A stretch of 64,000 nucleotides of DNA from Adiantum capillus-veneris (lineage: Eukaryota > Streptophyta > Polypodiopsida > Polypodiales > Pteridaceae): assembly GCA_014529385.2 (NCBI GenBank), contig CM043956.1:86601721-86665720 (forward strand), given 5' to 3'. Every line of letters starts with the position of its first letter. The first letter of the stretch is position 1. The notes beneath the pieces were generated by a model. The model saw only the letters and a program-made list of their open reading frames with translations. It searched no databases and had not been told where the DNA came from. Shown piece after piece: positions 12,558 to 22,176 of the stretch. The translations under genes were made by a program, and so were the position numbers.

Positions 12558-13020
12558 CACTAGGTTGGTAATGGGACACTTTTGTGTCCTGGGACACTTT
12601 TATGTCCTGTTAAGTGACCATTTTCCTTCAATTATGTCAAGAGTTTCAAAATGGATTTTGAGGTGCTATCTGTCTAGAAATTTGTCTCATGAGCTGAAAA
12701 AAACTCGACATTTTTTTGGAATATCAATTCCATCTTTAACCTTGTCCTTGCACAACATTTCACAACCTAAACTGTGTGAAAAAACGGGTCCTGTTTTTTG
12801 CTTTTTTCAACTTTTTGCAACTATACCACTCTAGAATTCATGTTTGTGAGGTCTATAATGCTAGAGAACTTTCTTTAGTAATCCTAAACATGTTCTAATG
12901 CTTCTAGGGAGAAATAAATGTTAAAGTTGTAAGTTATGACCAAATTACAAAAATTGTCAAATCCTGTTTTTTAGACAATTTTAGCTCTTCTATGATTTTT
13001 TTGGTGGCTTTCATGATATT
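12558..13020 (+). repeat. B-type end of the nested element
   Basis: Two tandem hairpins, GGACACTTTTGTGTCC (12574-12589) and GGACACTTTTATGTCC (12592-12607), follow the terminus. The first ~250 bases match the right end of the giant element in reverse complement. Bases about 12800-13020 match 3960-4200 in reverse complement. Confidence 0.7.
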
Positions 13021-14033
13021 GAGGCGGTCCGGGGCGGGCAACAAGAAGAGCAACCTCTAGACACCCTTCAAGGCTCCCGTGCTGCTCAATGGGGCTGGGG
13101 CACAACACAACACAACCCAAAACAACAAACCCTTAGCCGAATCCCAACTACACAAGGGGCACCACCTAGTTTAAGAGCGAACTAGGACGCAAAAGAGGAG
13201 AATCGTTAGAGCAACCCACAAACAAGCAAGGAATTTACACTAACCCTAACACCAATGGAACACTCTCACACACTAAAACATGAGAGAGAGAGAGAGAGAG
13301 AGAGAGATGGTGCTCGGGCTGCTTTGAAGTGTATCGTTAATGATCAAGCAAACATAAATATATATATGTAAGAAAGGGAGAGAGGGGAGAAGGGGGTGCT
13401 TGTTGCACTAATGCCTTCTTACAAATCTGTCATGACAAATCAAAGTGAGATTAGTATTTGTTCAACATAGCTTGCGTAAATTTCACCACAACACATCACA
13501 AAAAAAGCCACCCCAATCACTGTCTTAAAGCCAGGGGAGTCCTCTCCACCCTGTCGCCCTCTTACAGTATGTGGGATTTATGGCTAGATTGATGACAGCA
13601 CCAGAGACAAGCTATCAAGAACTTAACAAAAAACACCAAGACACTTACGCATCATTGTTGTCCATTACTTCACGTTGGAAGGGAGACAAAGTATCCAAGC
13701 TTAGTCCAAATCCACCCTCCTTGATTCAGCAAATGTTGAGCTTACACTAGTAGGAGAAATGATAGATTTCCTACTCTCAATTGAATGATCACTCTCTCTC
13801 TTACAATGGCATAGAGTTCCCTTGCTAATCCCCTATTACAACACATGCACATGCATAAGACAATGAGCTTCCACTCAAGAGCTCCTTCTAGAGAGGTTGA
13901 GCTTGGCTTCTCAAGCTATAGCATAGTGCTCTTGCTTATGGCTCTCCCTTTTTGTGCTAGCTACACCCTCCTTTTATAGCAATTTTGAAGGCTAGGGTTA
14001 CTCCTCTAACCATGGTTGGGTTAGATTTTCAGC
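13021..14033. other. interior of the nested element, no gene recognised
   Basis: A somewhat more GC-rich stretch at 13021-13210, a GA microsatellite at about 13283-13306 and another purine-rich run at 13372-13395. No credible coding frame or known repeat is seen. It could be captured host or retroelement DNA. Confidence 0.4.
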
Positions 14034-14382
14034 AATTTATCTAATTTCTTTTGCTTGGAATTATCAAGAAGTTGGTGGGGAAAGAGAGAGGAGAGAAATG
14101 GAGGTGATAGGACTTTTCATAGTGGGTTAGTGTTAGTAGAGTTAGTATTAATTTACAAATGGAATTGGATATTTACAATGGGAGTATCCATGTAGGATAC
14201 AAATAAGGAAGAAAAACTCTTAAGAGGTAAGAAAAGGTGGATTTCTTACAAGATTGATGCTCCAAGTTTCTTGAGTAGGGCCAATTTTGATGCTTGTTGA
14301 CGGTCCACTAGCTTTGACGGTACATTTTTTCTCCACTCTTGACCTTCCTTGAGAGACAAGGTAATTGAAGCTGAGTAATCAA
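14034..14382 (-). pseudogene. captured SET-gene exon fragment in the nested element
   Basis: These 349 bases match 18741-19089 in the same orientation with about six substitutions, roughly 98% identity. On the minus strand bases 14250-14382 read as an exon tail (SLKEGQEWRKNVPSKLV and onward) ending at a GTAAGA donor (14244-14249), followed by intron. It is therefore a fragment of the SET-like gene at 18957-19583, without any promoter or start of its own. Confidence 0.7.
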
Positions 14383-15759
14383 CCACCATGATACTGTCTT
14401 TTAAGAGAAGAGGCTGAATTTTGTGGGTTTTTTATAGATATGGGTAATTTGGAGGAGGAAAAATGAGACTAAGTGGTCAATTTTGGAATGGAATTCTGTG
14501 TGGGAGGTATGAGTTCACCATGGGTTCTCTTATACTTCAAGGTTGAGGAGAAGGTGAGTAGGGTGCAGAGAGGAGTGGTGAGAGAGGTGGGGATGATGAG
14601 TGGAGAAGTGTGTGTGAAAGAGGAAAATGATAAAGTGGAAGAGAGAGTGTGGCTGCATAGCATGGGAAAACTGAGGTCCACTAAAAAAATCATAGCTCAC
14701 AGCTCGTAGCTCAAAAATATATGAAAAAATTTGAGGCTAAAGTTCAGCCCACGAGCTACAACTTTTGTTTGTATCACCTTTTCCAATTCGGAGAGCAAGT
14801 GAACTTTAAAAATTCAGCAAAACCGACCGTTTTTTCCATTGCACAAGGTCCTTGTGGGGTCCTTCTTTGGATGATTCTTTTGAATACCTCCAAGAGTGAG
14901 CCCTCCATAGTGCATGTATGCATGCCACCTACCCTTGAACTTATTTGGTAGGTCTATAATTGAAGATATTGTTGAGATTAGGATATAAGTGAATAGTACA
15001 ACTAAGAAAATCAAATATTGAGGGGTCTAAAAAATATGTACATGTCAAATATAAATAATATAAGTGGAAAAAATATAAAGGGGTCAAAAGAAATCTCTCA
15101 TTATGAGGCTACCATAAAAAGATAAATATTTTTGGTGTTCTAATTTTTTAGAAAAAAACAAAATAGATGTAGGAAGGGAGAAATCACAATAGTGAAAAAA
15201 TATACACATAAATAAAACTAGTTTTTTTGGTTTTTTGTTGAGGTGGAGTTACACCAAATATAAGAGAAGCTTACATGAAAATATTTCTATATGGAATAAA
15301 GAGTATGAAAAATGGTAAGAAAAATTGTGGTAATGGTGAGGCAATGTACAGAGCATAAATAACACACACCTAGGTAGAAATATTTAAATAAATACCAAAA
15401 TAATTATGAAGAAATTCTTTTATTTAGGCCCTATATACAAAGAAATATTTACACACAAAGAGGCCATGATATACTTTTATTTTTTATTTTTTTTATTTTT
15501 TTGGCTCAACTAGCCCAGTGACTAGCTAGCTGAGGGTTTTTAAGAAGATATGGGAAACGCCCCCTAACTCACACACGCCTATGTACAGTGAAATGGTAGG
15601 GATAGCCATAGCGTTTGGGTGAATTTGGTAGGGTGGAGTAACTTACTATGGAAATTATGGAGAACCGAAAAACGGCTATCATTATCCAAATGCAGTTTTG
15701 ATTTTCTATGTCCCACATTGTAAAATAAAGCTAATATTCCTTGAGTTTTGGGGCACCTA
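14383..15759. other. AT-rich interior of the nested element, nothing recognised
   Basis: No coding frame with recognisable content and no strong repeat. There is a poly-T/A stretch near 15475-15505. Confidence 0.4.
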
Positions 15760-16562
15760 ATACCCTATTTTGCATAGTAGACACCGATTGTTTATTTTTT
15801 CAATTATACAAGAAAACGAAACATTCTAGTATATCAAGTATAGCTTTTTCAATATTGTTAGTTTCTTGTGACAACTACATGAATTTTGTAGGTAGTAACC
15901 ATATCTAGTCATAAGGATCAAATTTGGATAGATATTGAATAATTTCTATGGGATTCTACAACTCATAATGTTGAACCCAGTTTTTTCATGTTTGGTGTAT
16001 TTAGCACTGCATCTTTGTCCCCAAGATTCCCCTTGGTAAGAGATGTATTATTCTTTTGACATGCTCCATGGCTCCTTATGAACCTAAAGGACAATAGGGA
16101 ACTAATAAAACATGCATATATTATTTGTATTGAGCGTGGCTATAGAAACTTTGATGATAGGTTTACAGAATGGTAAAAAATCAACTTTTTTCTACCTATT
16201 ACTTTTGGCAAAACAAAAAATAGTGAGTGAGAAGCAATCATATGTTCTGATCACCAAACCATTGAAGTTAACTAGGGAATTTATCTCAAGTCCTACAAAA
16301 ATCCCTAATCTTATTTTTATGCAACAAAACGTAAGAAATGACTGTTTTGATGAAAATGTACTGGTCCATCAACTTTGGAGGCTTGGTGTGGCCAAAAGAT
16401 GAGAAATTTTACAAGTTTCTTATTTTTTACATGTGTAGTAGGCCTTGAACTATAACCTCATGAAAGGATTTTACAAAATGAGTGGATCTACTATGGTTTT
16501 GGAGGTTTTTTTCAAAACCCTGAAAGGACACTTTTATGTCTTGTTAGGTTACCAACCTAGTG
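15760..16562 (-). repeat. A-type end of the nested element
   Basis: About 800 bp matching 3112-3900 in reverse complement, with a hairpin-like GGACACTTTTATGTCT at 16526-16541 and terminus CTAGTG followed by TTAA. Substitutions and small indels show the two copies separated some time ago. Confidence 0.7.
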
Positions 16563-16566
16563 TTAA

Positions 16567-17342
16567 GTTCCACGAATTGTCCTATCTAGGCTCCAAAAGA
16601 GTCTTAATTGGTTTGTGCTAGATTATAACTTCCTTGATGGGGTAGAATCCTAGAAAAATGAGGCAGTATAAGTTTTACCTTAGCTCAAATGGATTTTCAC
16701 TTAAACCAGACTTTTGGCACTCTAGTATCTTTGTCTTGATGGAGTTTAACACTAGATACATAGTAGTGATATTTAAGCTTCATGTCTCTTCACTTGATCG
16801 AGATATGAGACCATACTTTCAAGGTCACCACTTGTCTTACCTAAAGACCAATGTGAGACATGGGAGCAAGAAAGCCATCCGATATTGTTTTAAGGACTAT
16901 CACATAGACAGTCAATAACTTAAGTAAAGCAAAAAGACTTGGATCTTTCACAATTAATAACTTAAGTAAAGCCAAAAAGACTTGGATCTTTGAAAGTTGT
17001 TTTCAAACTAAAAAAGCACAATCTCATGCTAACAAAACTATAAATCACAATTGAAAGTTTTGAACGAGAAAAAGATCAGCAATCTTATAAGAAGGATACT
17101 TTTCATTTCATTTGATGATTACAAACTAAAAGAAATCCTCTCAAGAAATTGATAAACAAAAAATATAGGTGACTGCTTCATTATTTTGAGCAAACATATC
17201 AAAATATCTATTGATTGAGCTCCATCTAGTAGTATCCTTTGTAAGATCCTGCAGGAAGGAATAAAAAGAAATATTTGTTAGATACCATGCACATCAGTGT
17301 TCAAGTATGTGTATCAAGAATATATGACATGTCACTAGTACC
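16567..17342. other. spacer with a 2x direct repeat, no gene seen
   Basis: Two adjacent copies of a ~30-37 bp unit (CTTAAGTAAAGC, then AAAAAGACTTGGATC) lie at about 16919-16994. No other feature is visible. The segment lies downstream of the minus-strand FCP1-like gene and may hold its 3' end. Confidence 0.4.
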
Positions 17343-18541
17343 TTAGGGTTGCTTTCTATCCAGCCTTAGAAGATTGTTCTCAGCTTTCACCTTATTTATA
17401 TAAGCCTTTGTTGTGGTTGCCTTCAAAACTCCTTTTGTGTTACAACCCAATTGCCTAGCTAAAGTGGTCAATTGTGACACCTTCATGCTTTCAATGGGTG
17501 TACGCTTCTTTGCTAAGATCTCTTGTATTTGGGCTCTTCTCATTTCATTGCGGTGGCTTGTGTCACTTGAATTTTCAATGAAAGTTTCATCCCTGTCACC
17601 TTTTGCAGGTGGTATTCTTCTTGTAAAGAACACCTTAGCTGATCAAACATCATTTTTCTGCTTCCAATACTCCATGATTTGTTTGTATTCACTATCATTT
17701 GTCACTATAGGTTGTCCATAACGATTAGAAGCAATTAAATCACGCACATCCCTTCTCTCATCAAGCTGAATCAAGTATGGCAGTAGCTCCTCCAAGAGCA
17801 TATTGTCAACCATCTTCTCAGCATCGAATTGTGGTGGAAAAATGCAATTGTTTGCTGGTGAAATACATCCCTTGTAAGGAGAGTCATCAATAAGCATTGT
17901 TCTTTGTGGATCACATTCAAACCCCATGGCAATTTTGGTTAGAGGCTTGAACATTGCCTCAACGTTTGGATTGTCGGGTCTAAACAATTTTTGAGTTTGA
18001 GCGGTGTAGCAAACATCTTGCGACCAAATTGCAAACAAAGGAAATGTATCCTCAGCTAAGTTGTTTAGTGCTGCAGGGATTCGATACACATTATTCCTAG
18101 TAGCTGTCGACCAAATTGCAACATTAAACCTCTGTAAAATAGTCTTCAAGAATTGGATGCAACCTGGCCTGAGTATAATATATCTTTTTGAATCCATTTG
18201 CACTGTGTTGTGGTGTGAGGATGGTTGAGGGGAACGTTTCAACAATAGACCATTTAAATCCAATATAATTGTAAGCATGTATTTCTCAACATCTATGCTA
18301 CATGACGTAGTACCAATTGGCAATAGCTCGTGAGTGGACTTTTCAGTCTCTTTTGATGTATGTTGCATTTTTGAAGCTTCGATTTCTTGGTTCTCATTAT
18401 TGGAAGCTTGCTCAAGTTGCACAACACTAGACTCTAGTATAGAAATATCATCTATCTTGGGCACTTTAGAAACCATAGAATCTATGGATTCTATAGTTGT
18501 TGACTGAACCATAGGAGCATTATCCATCCCAGTTTGTGAAT
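17343..18541 (-). pseudogene. FCP1/NLI-like HAD phosphatase with SAP-like tail, interrupted by TGA
   Basis: The exon starts after a strong acceptor (pyrimidine run then TTAG, 18542-18546). After ~90 residues rich in Ser, Glu and Lys comes the HAD domain: IILDLNGLLLKR (motif I, DxN instead of DxD), an ILRPGCIQFL block, VAIWSTATRNNV (motif II) and MLIDDSPYKG (motif IV). This order and spacing fit the FCP1 homology (NLI-interacting-factor) family, CTD phosphatases acting in the nucleus. Asn in place of the second Asp should remove the general acid, so phosphatase activity is doubtful; some plant members carry the same change. An in-frame TGA (17643-17645) separates this from a ~90-residue tail containing MKVSQLTTLARQLGC, which resembles a SAP or HeH DNA-binding helix. 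The tail ends at TAA (17343-17345). Upstream is the SET remnant on the same strand; phase did not allow me to join them directly. Confidence 0.7.
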
Positions 18542-18740
18542 CTAAGAAAACACACACACAAATGGTATCTCAAAACCACTAGAATTTTATTCACCATATT
18601 TATATGTAGAACTCCTAGTAAGAAATTTATTTTAGGTAAAGTCGTTGTTAGAATCCTTGCAACCATTTTAAGCATTCGTACACCAAACACCACTTGTCTA
18701 AAATAAAATCTACTAACTCAACATTTTCCATCCTTTCAGA

Positions 18741-19089
18741 AATTTATCTAATTTCTTTTGCTTGGAATTATCAAGAAGTTGATGGGGAAAGAGAGAGGAG
18801 AGAAATGGAGGTGATAGGACTTTTCATAGTGGGTTAGTGTTAGTAGAGTTAGTATTAATTTACAAATGGAATTGGATATTTACAATGGGAGTATCCATGT
18901 AGGATACAAATAAGGAAGAAAAACTCTTACGAGGTAAGAAAAGGTGGATTTCTTACAAGTTTGATGCTCCAAGTGTCTTGAGTAGGGCCAATTTTGATGC
19001 TTGTTGACGGTCCACTAGCTTTGACGGTACATTTTTTCTCCACTCTTGACCTTCCTTGAGAGACAAAGTAATTGAAGCTGAGTTATCAA
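18741..19089. repeat. 349-bp block duplicated at 14034-14382
   Basis: Same orientation and about 98% identity. This is the source-side copy because it is continuous with the SET exon; the copy in the nested element is isolated. Confidence 0.75.
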
Positions 19090-19583
19090 TGTATACATGG
19101 CCATATTCTTCTCACTTGATGTGTGAAGAGGTGCATTTATGCCAAGGTGGTAAATTTGGATCAAATGTATAGCGTACGTTGGGATAGACACTTGTACTGT
19201 GAGAACTATTTATATAGCCCAACACGTTTCCTTCTTCTACACAACCAATAATGTATGATTGATCTTCCTCTTCTTCTATGTTTGGATCCTCTAGAAGAGA
19301 ATATTTATAAGATCTTGGAAAAATTTGCATATCTTTTTCCAGTCTTGAAATCTATACTTATGCCCTCCATAGTTTAGAATAGTCAAACCACTTTCCAGGG
19401 TAGTATGCACAAATAGTCCATAACTAGCTCCTTCAATACATGAAAGTCGCACTTCAAAATCCACACCGTTAATATGGAAAATTACATCTTTGGGAATAGG
19501 AAAAGTTGGTGTCCCAAAAGGATCTTCATGCCAATCATAGTGTGAAATACATCTAGTTTTTATATCACTTAACTCCTTTGTGT
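18957..19583 (-). pseudogene. SET-domain protein exon (degenerate), one frameshift and one TGA
   Basis: The acceptor CTTTTTGCAG precedes 19583 and a GTAAGA donor lies at 18951-18956. The translation contains GASYGLFVHTTLESG then ILNYGG, typical of the start of a SET domain (S-x-GLFA...G..I..Y.G). After a one-base frameshift near 19330 it continues with GNVLGYINSSHSTSVYPN, which corresponds to the GN-aRFiNHSC-PN core of SET methyltransferases. The catalytic NHSC is NSSH here, so cofactor binding is probably lost. An in-frame TGA (19112-19114) interrupts the frame, which then continues through EEYGHVYIDNSASI to an LKEGQEW block. SET proteins methylate lysines of histones or other proteins. The domain call is mine from motif pattern; a plant SET family cannot be assigned. 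Confidence 0.6.
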
Positions 19584-19779
19584 CTGCAAAAAGAAGAAAA
19601 TATTATGCATAAAATAATGACAATATCAAAGAAAGATATCATTATTTTATAGTCCAATAGGTCCATTGTATGGAAGACTTAGATTGCCTCTTACATGGTG
19701 CCTCCAAGGTTTCCAAAAAATAAAATCATTGGAAAAAAAATGCCACTGTGTCTCCAATCTATTGCCCATTTGAAGCATA

Positions 19780-21760
19780 GAGAGAACCAAGGTCCACCAC
19801 TTGTCCAAGCTAGACATGGAGCATTGACACAAGATCCAACACTTATCCAAGAACCCTATAGTATATGTGGTAACATGGGATGCATTGATGCAACAAAAGC
19901 AGTCTAGCCTCCTCATCCATCTCTTTTTTCTTGTAGCCTAGAGGGATTAGTTTCAAGGTCTATCACTAGTCAAAAACTACACATAGAACATTGATACAAG
20001 GTTCCACCACATGTGAAACCTATCATCTCTAGTAGCATGGATGGTTTGATATCAAGGTTCACTGCGTGTCCTACCTATACTCTATTGTAGCATAGAGATT
20101 CTGGTTTGGTGGTACTACAGTTGTCCAAACTTGGCTTGTTGTTGATATCTGGAGGTAATCAAGGGTCCTCCACTTGTCCAAGTTAGGCATATAAAACAAT
20201 TGCAAGGTCCACCATGTGTACAACATATGATTGATTATAGCATTCATGGTCTTATTTCATGGGCAACCATCTTCTCTCCAACATGTGTCCAACCTCGGCT
20301 CCATTGAAGCATGGAGAGAAGCAAGGTCCACCACTTATCAAAGCTATTATTTTCTCCCAGTGCTTTCAAAACCCATAATACGTTGTACATGGGGAGGGGG
20401 GGGATTCTTGTTTCAAGGTCCACCACTTGGCTAAGATTGGATCCATTGAAACATAAAGAGAAGCAAGCTCTACCATTTGTCCAAGCTAGGTGCCATTGAA
20501 ACATGAAAACCCCATAATATGTTGTACACGGGGGGTTTTTTCACGGTCTACCACTTGTCTAAGCTATGGTCCATTGTAACATGGAGAGAATCAAAGCTCC
20601 ACCACTTTTCTAAGCTAGGATCCATTGAAACATGGAGAGAAGCAAGCTCCATTGTTTGTCTAAGCTTGGCTCCATTGGAACATGGAGAAAACAAGCTCCA
20701 CCACTTGCCTATTATTGCATAGAGATTCTGGTTTGAAGGTCCACCACTTGTCCAACCTTGCCTTTATGTATGGAGATAATAAAGAGTGCAATGCTTCTCT
20801 AAGCTAGGGACATAAAAGAGTTTCAAGGTCCACTACATATACGATTTATGATGGGTTGTAGCATCGGAGGTTTCATTTTAAGGTTGACCACTTCTCCAGC
20901 TCCGCTTGTCCAACCTCAGATCCATTGAAGAATGCAGAATAAAGGTGTACCAACTCTCCAAAATAGGAAAGAAAATCTCTATAAAACCCCATGAATTGTT
21001 AATATATGCTATGCTGTGGAGTTTTGTTTGAAGGTCCACTCCTTATCCAAGCTACAATCCATTGAAGCATGGAAATAAGTAAGATATATCTATAGTCCAA
21101 GATAGGATCCATTGAAACATAGAGAGAATCAAGGTCCACCACTTGTCCAAGCTATGCATACGTAATTGATATAAGGACCACTACGTTTTCACCTATACTA
21201 TGCTCTATCATGGATGGTTTCATATACCACCAATTTTCCAACCTATTTAGTAGGTTGTATTATGGGGGTTTGGTTTCAAGGTACTTCACTTGTCTAAGGT
21301 GGGTTCCATTGAACCATGGAGAGAAAAAATGTCTACCACTAGTCTGAAGTATGCTCCTTTAAAACATAAAATCAAGGTCCACCACTTGTCCAAGCTAATG
21401 TTTCTCTCCATTGAAGCATGGAGAGAAACAAGTTCTACCACCTTTCCAAAATATGCTCCATTGAAACATAAAAGCAAGGTCCACCACTTGTCCAAGCTAA
21501 TATAACAAATGGGTTTTGGTTACAAGGTGTACCACATTTGTCTAAACTAGTCTCCATGCAAGGTCCACCACATGTCCAAGCTATATGATCTTGGTTTGAA
21601 GGTCTACCACACCTCTTGAAATTAGGATCCATGTAAGGTCCACCTTTTGTCAAGCTATGCCTTTAGTGAGTACTAAAACTAAGTACATTGTAGTACTTAA
21701 ATACCTTTCCAAGATCATTAAGATTTTGGTCTCTAAGTCCACCACCACATGTCTAATCTA
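19780..21760 (+). repeat. tandem array 3 (irregular), CCACCACTTGTCCAAGCTA orientation
   Basis: Scattered boxes reading GGTCCACCACTTGTCCAAGC with linker blocks such as TCCATTGAAACATGGAGAGAA, in the orientation of the large right-hand array but without a regular 440-bp period. It lies between the SET/FCP1-like genes and the ParB-like gene. Confidence 0.8.
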
Positions 21761-22176
21761 TGCTCTAATTGATTACTTATGCTAGTTCTCAAAGTCCAAA
21801 CATAAGCTCCCTTCTAGCAAGGTTAGTTTAAATTTAGGCTCCAGCACCTGTCTAAGCTAGGTTCAATTTATGAAGCATCACCATTTAACCATGCTACGAT
21901 CTAATGTATCATATCAAGGGGGTATTGATAAAAGGTCCAAAACTTATTGAGTTCAAGCTCTTAAGTAATTAAGTCTTTGTGAGTATTAAATGTTATAGTT
22001 TTAGTCTAAAGATCCACCATTCAAAAACTCAAGTAATTTATTATTTACATTCAAACCTTGAATGCTTGAGATAAAAAATACAAACTCAATCAATATTATA
22101 TAAAATAAAATCTAACATTAAGAGTATCAAATCAGTAACAAGAAACACTAACATGCACAAGAAACTCAAAACATAC
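21761..22176. other. AT-rich spacer, possible intron of the ParB-like gene
   Basis: Begins with a GTATGT donor on the minus strand (22171-22176), so at least part is likely intron or 3' flank of the gene at 22177-24829. No further exon could be recognised before array 3. Confidence 0.4.

Larger units (their letters stand above)
12558..16562 (-). mobile_element. nested 4.0-kb element of the same family, inverted, with no transposase
   Basis: Ends are TTAA (12554-12557) then CACTAGGTTGGTAA on the left, and the reverse complement of CACTAGGTTGGTAA then TTAA (16563-16566) on the right; the first 14 bases are identical. The left end is B-type (matches 47960-48208 reversed) and the right end is A-type (matches 3112-3900 reversed), so the element lies in the opposite orientation to the giant one. 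It carries no transposase and includes a captured SET exon (14034-14382). It is best read as a non-autonomous derivative inserted next to array 2. Confidence 0.7.

Noticed and set aside
17343-19583. A single SET-FCP1-SAP fusion gene
   Set aside because: The SET exon donor and the FCP1 exon acceptor are out of phase and direct joining gives an early stop; an intermediate exon could rescue this, but none was seen.
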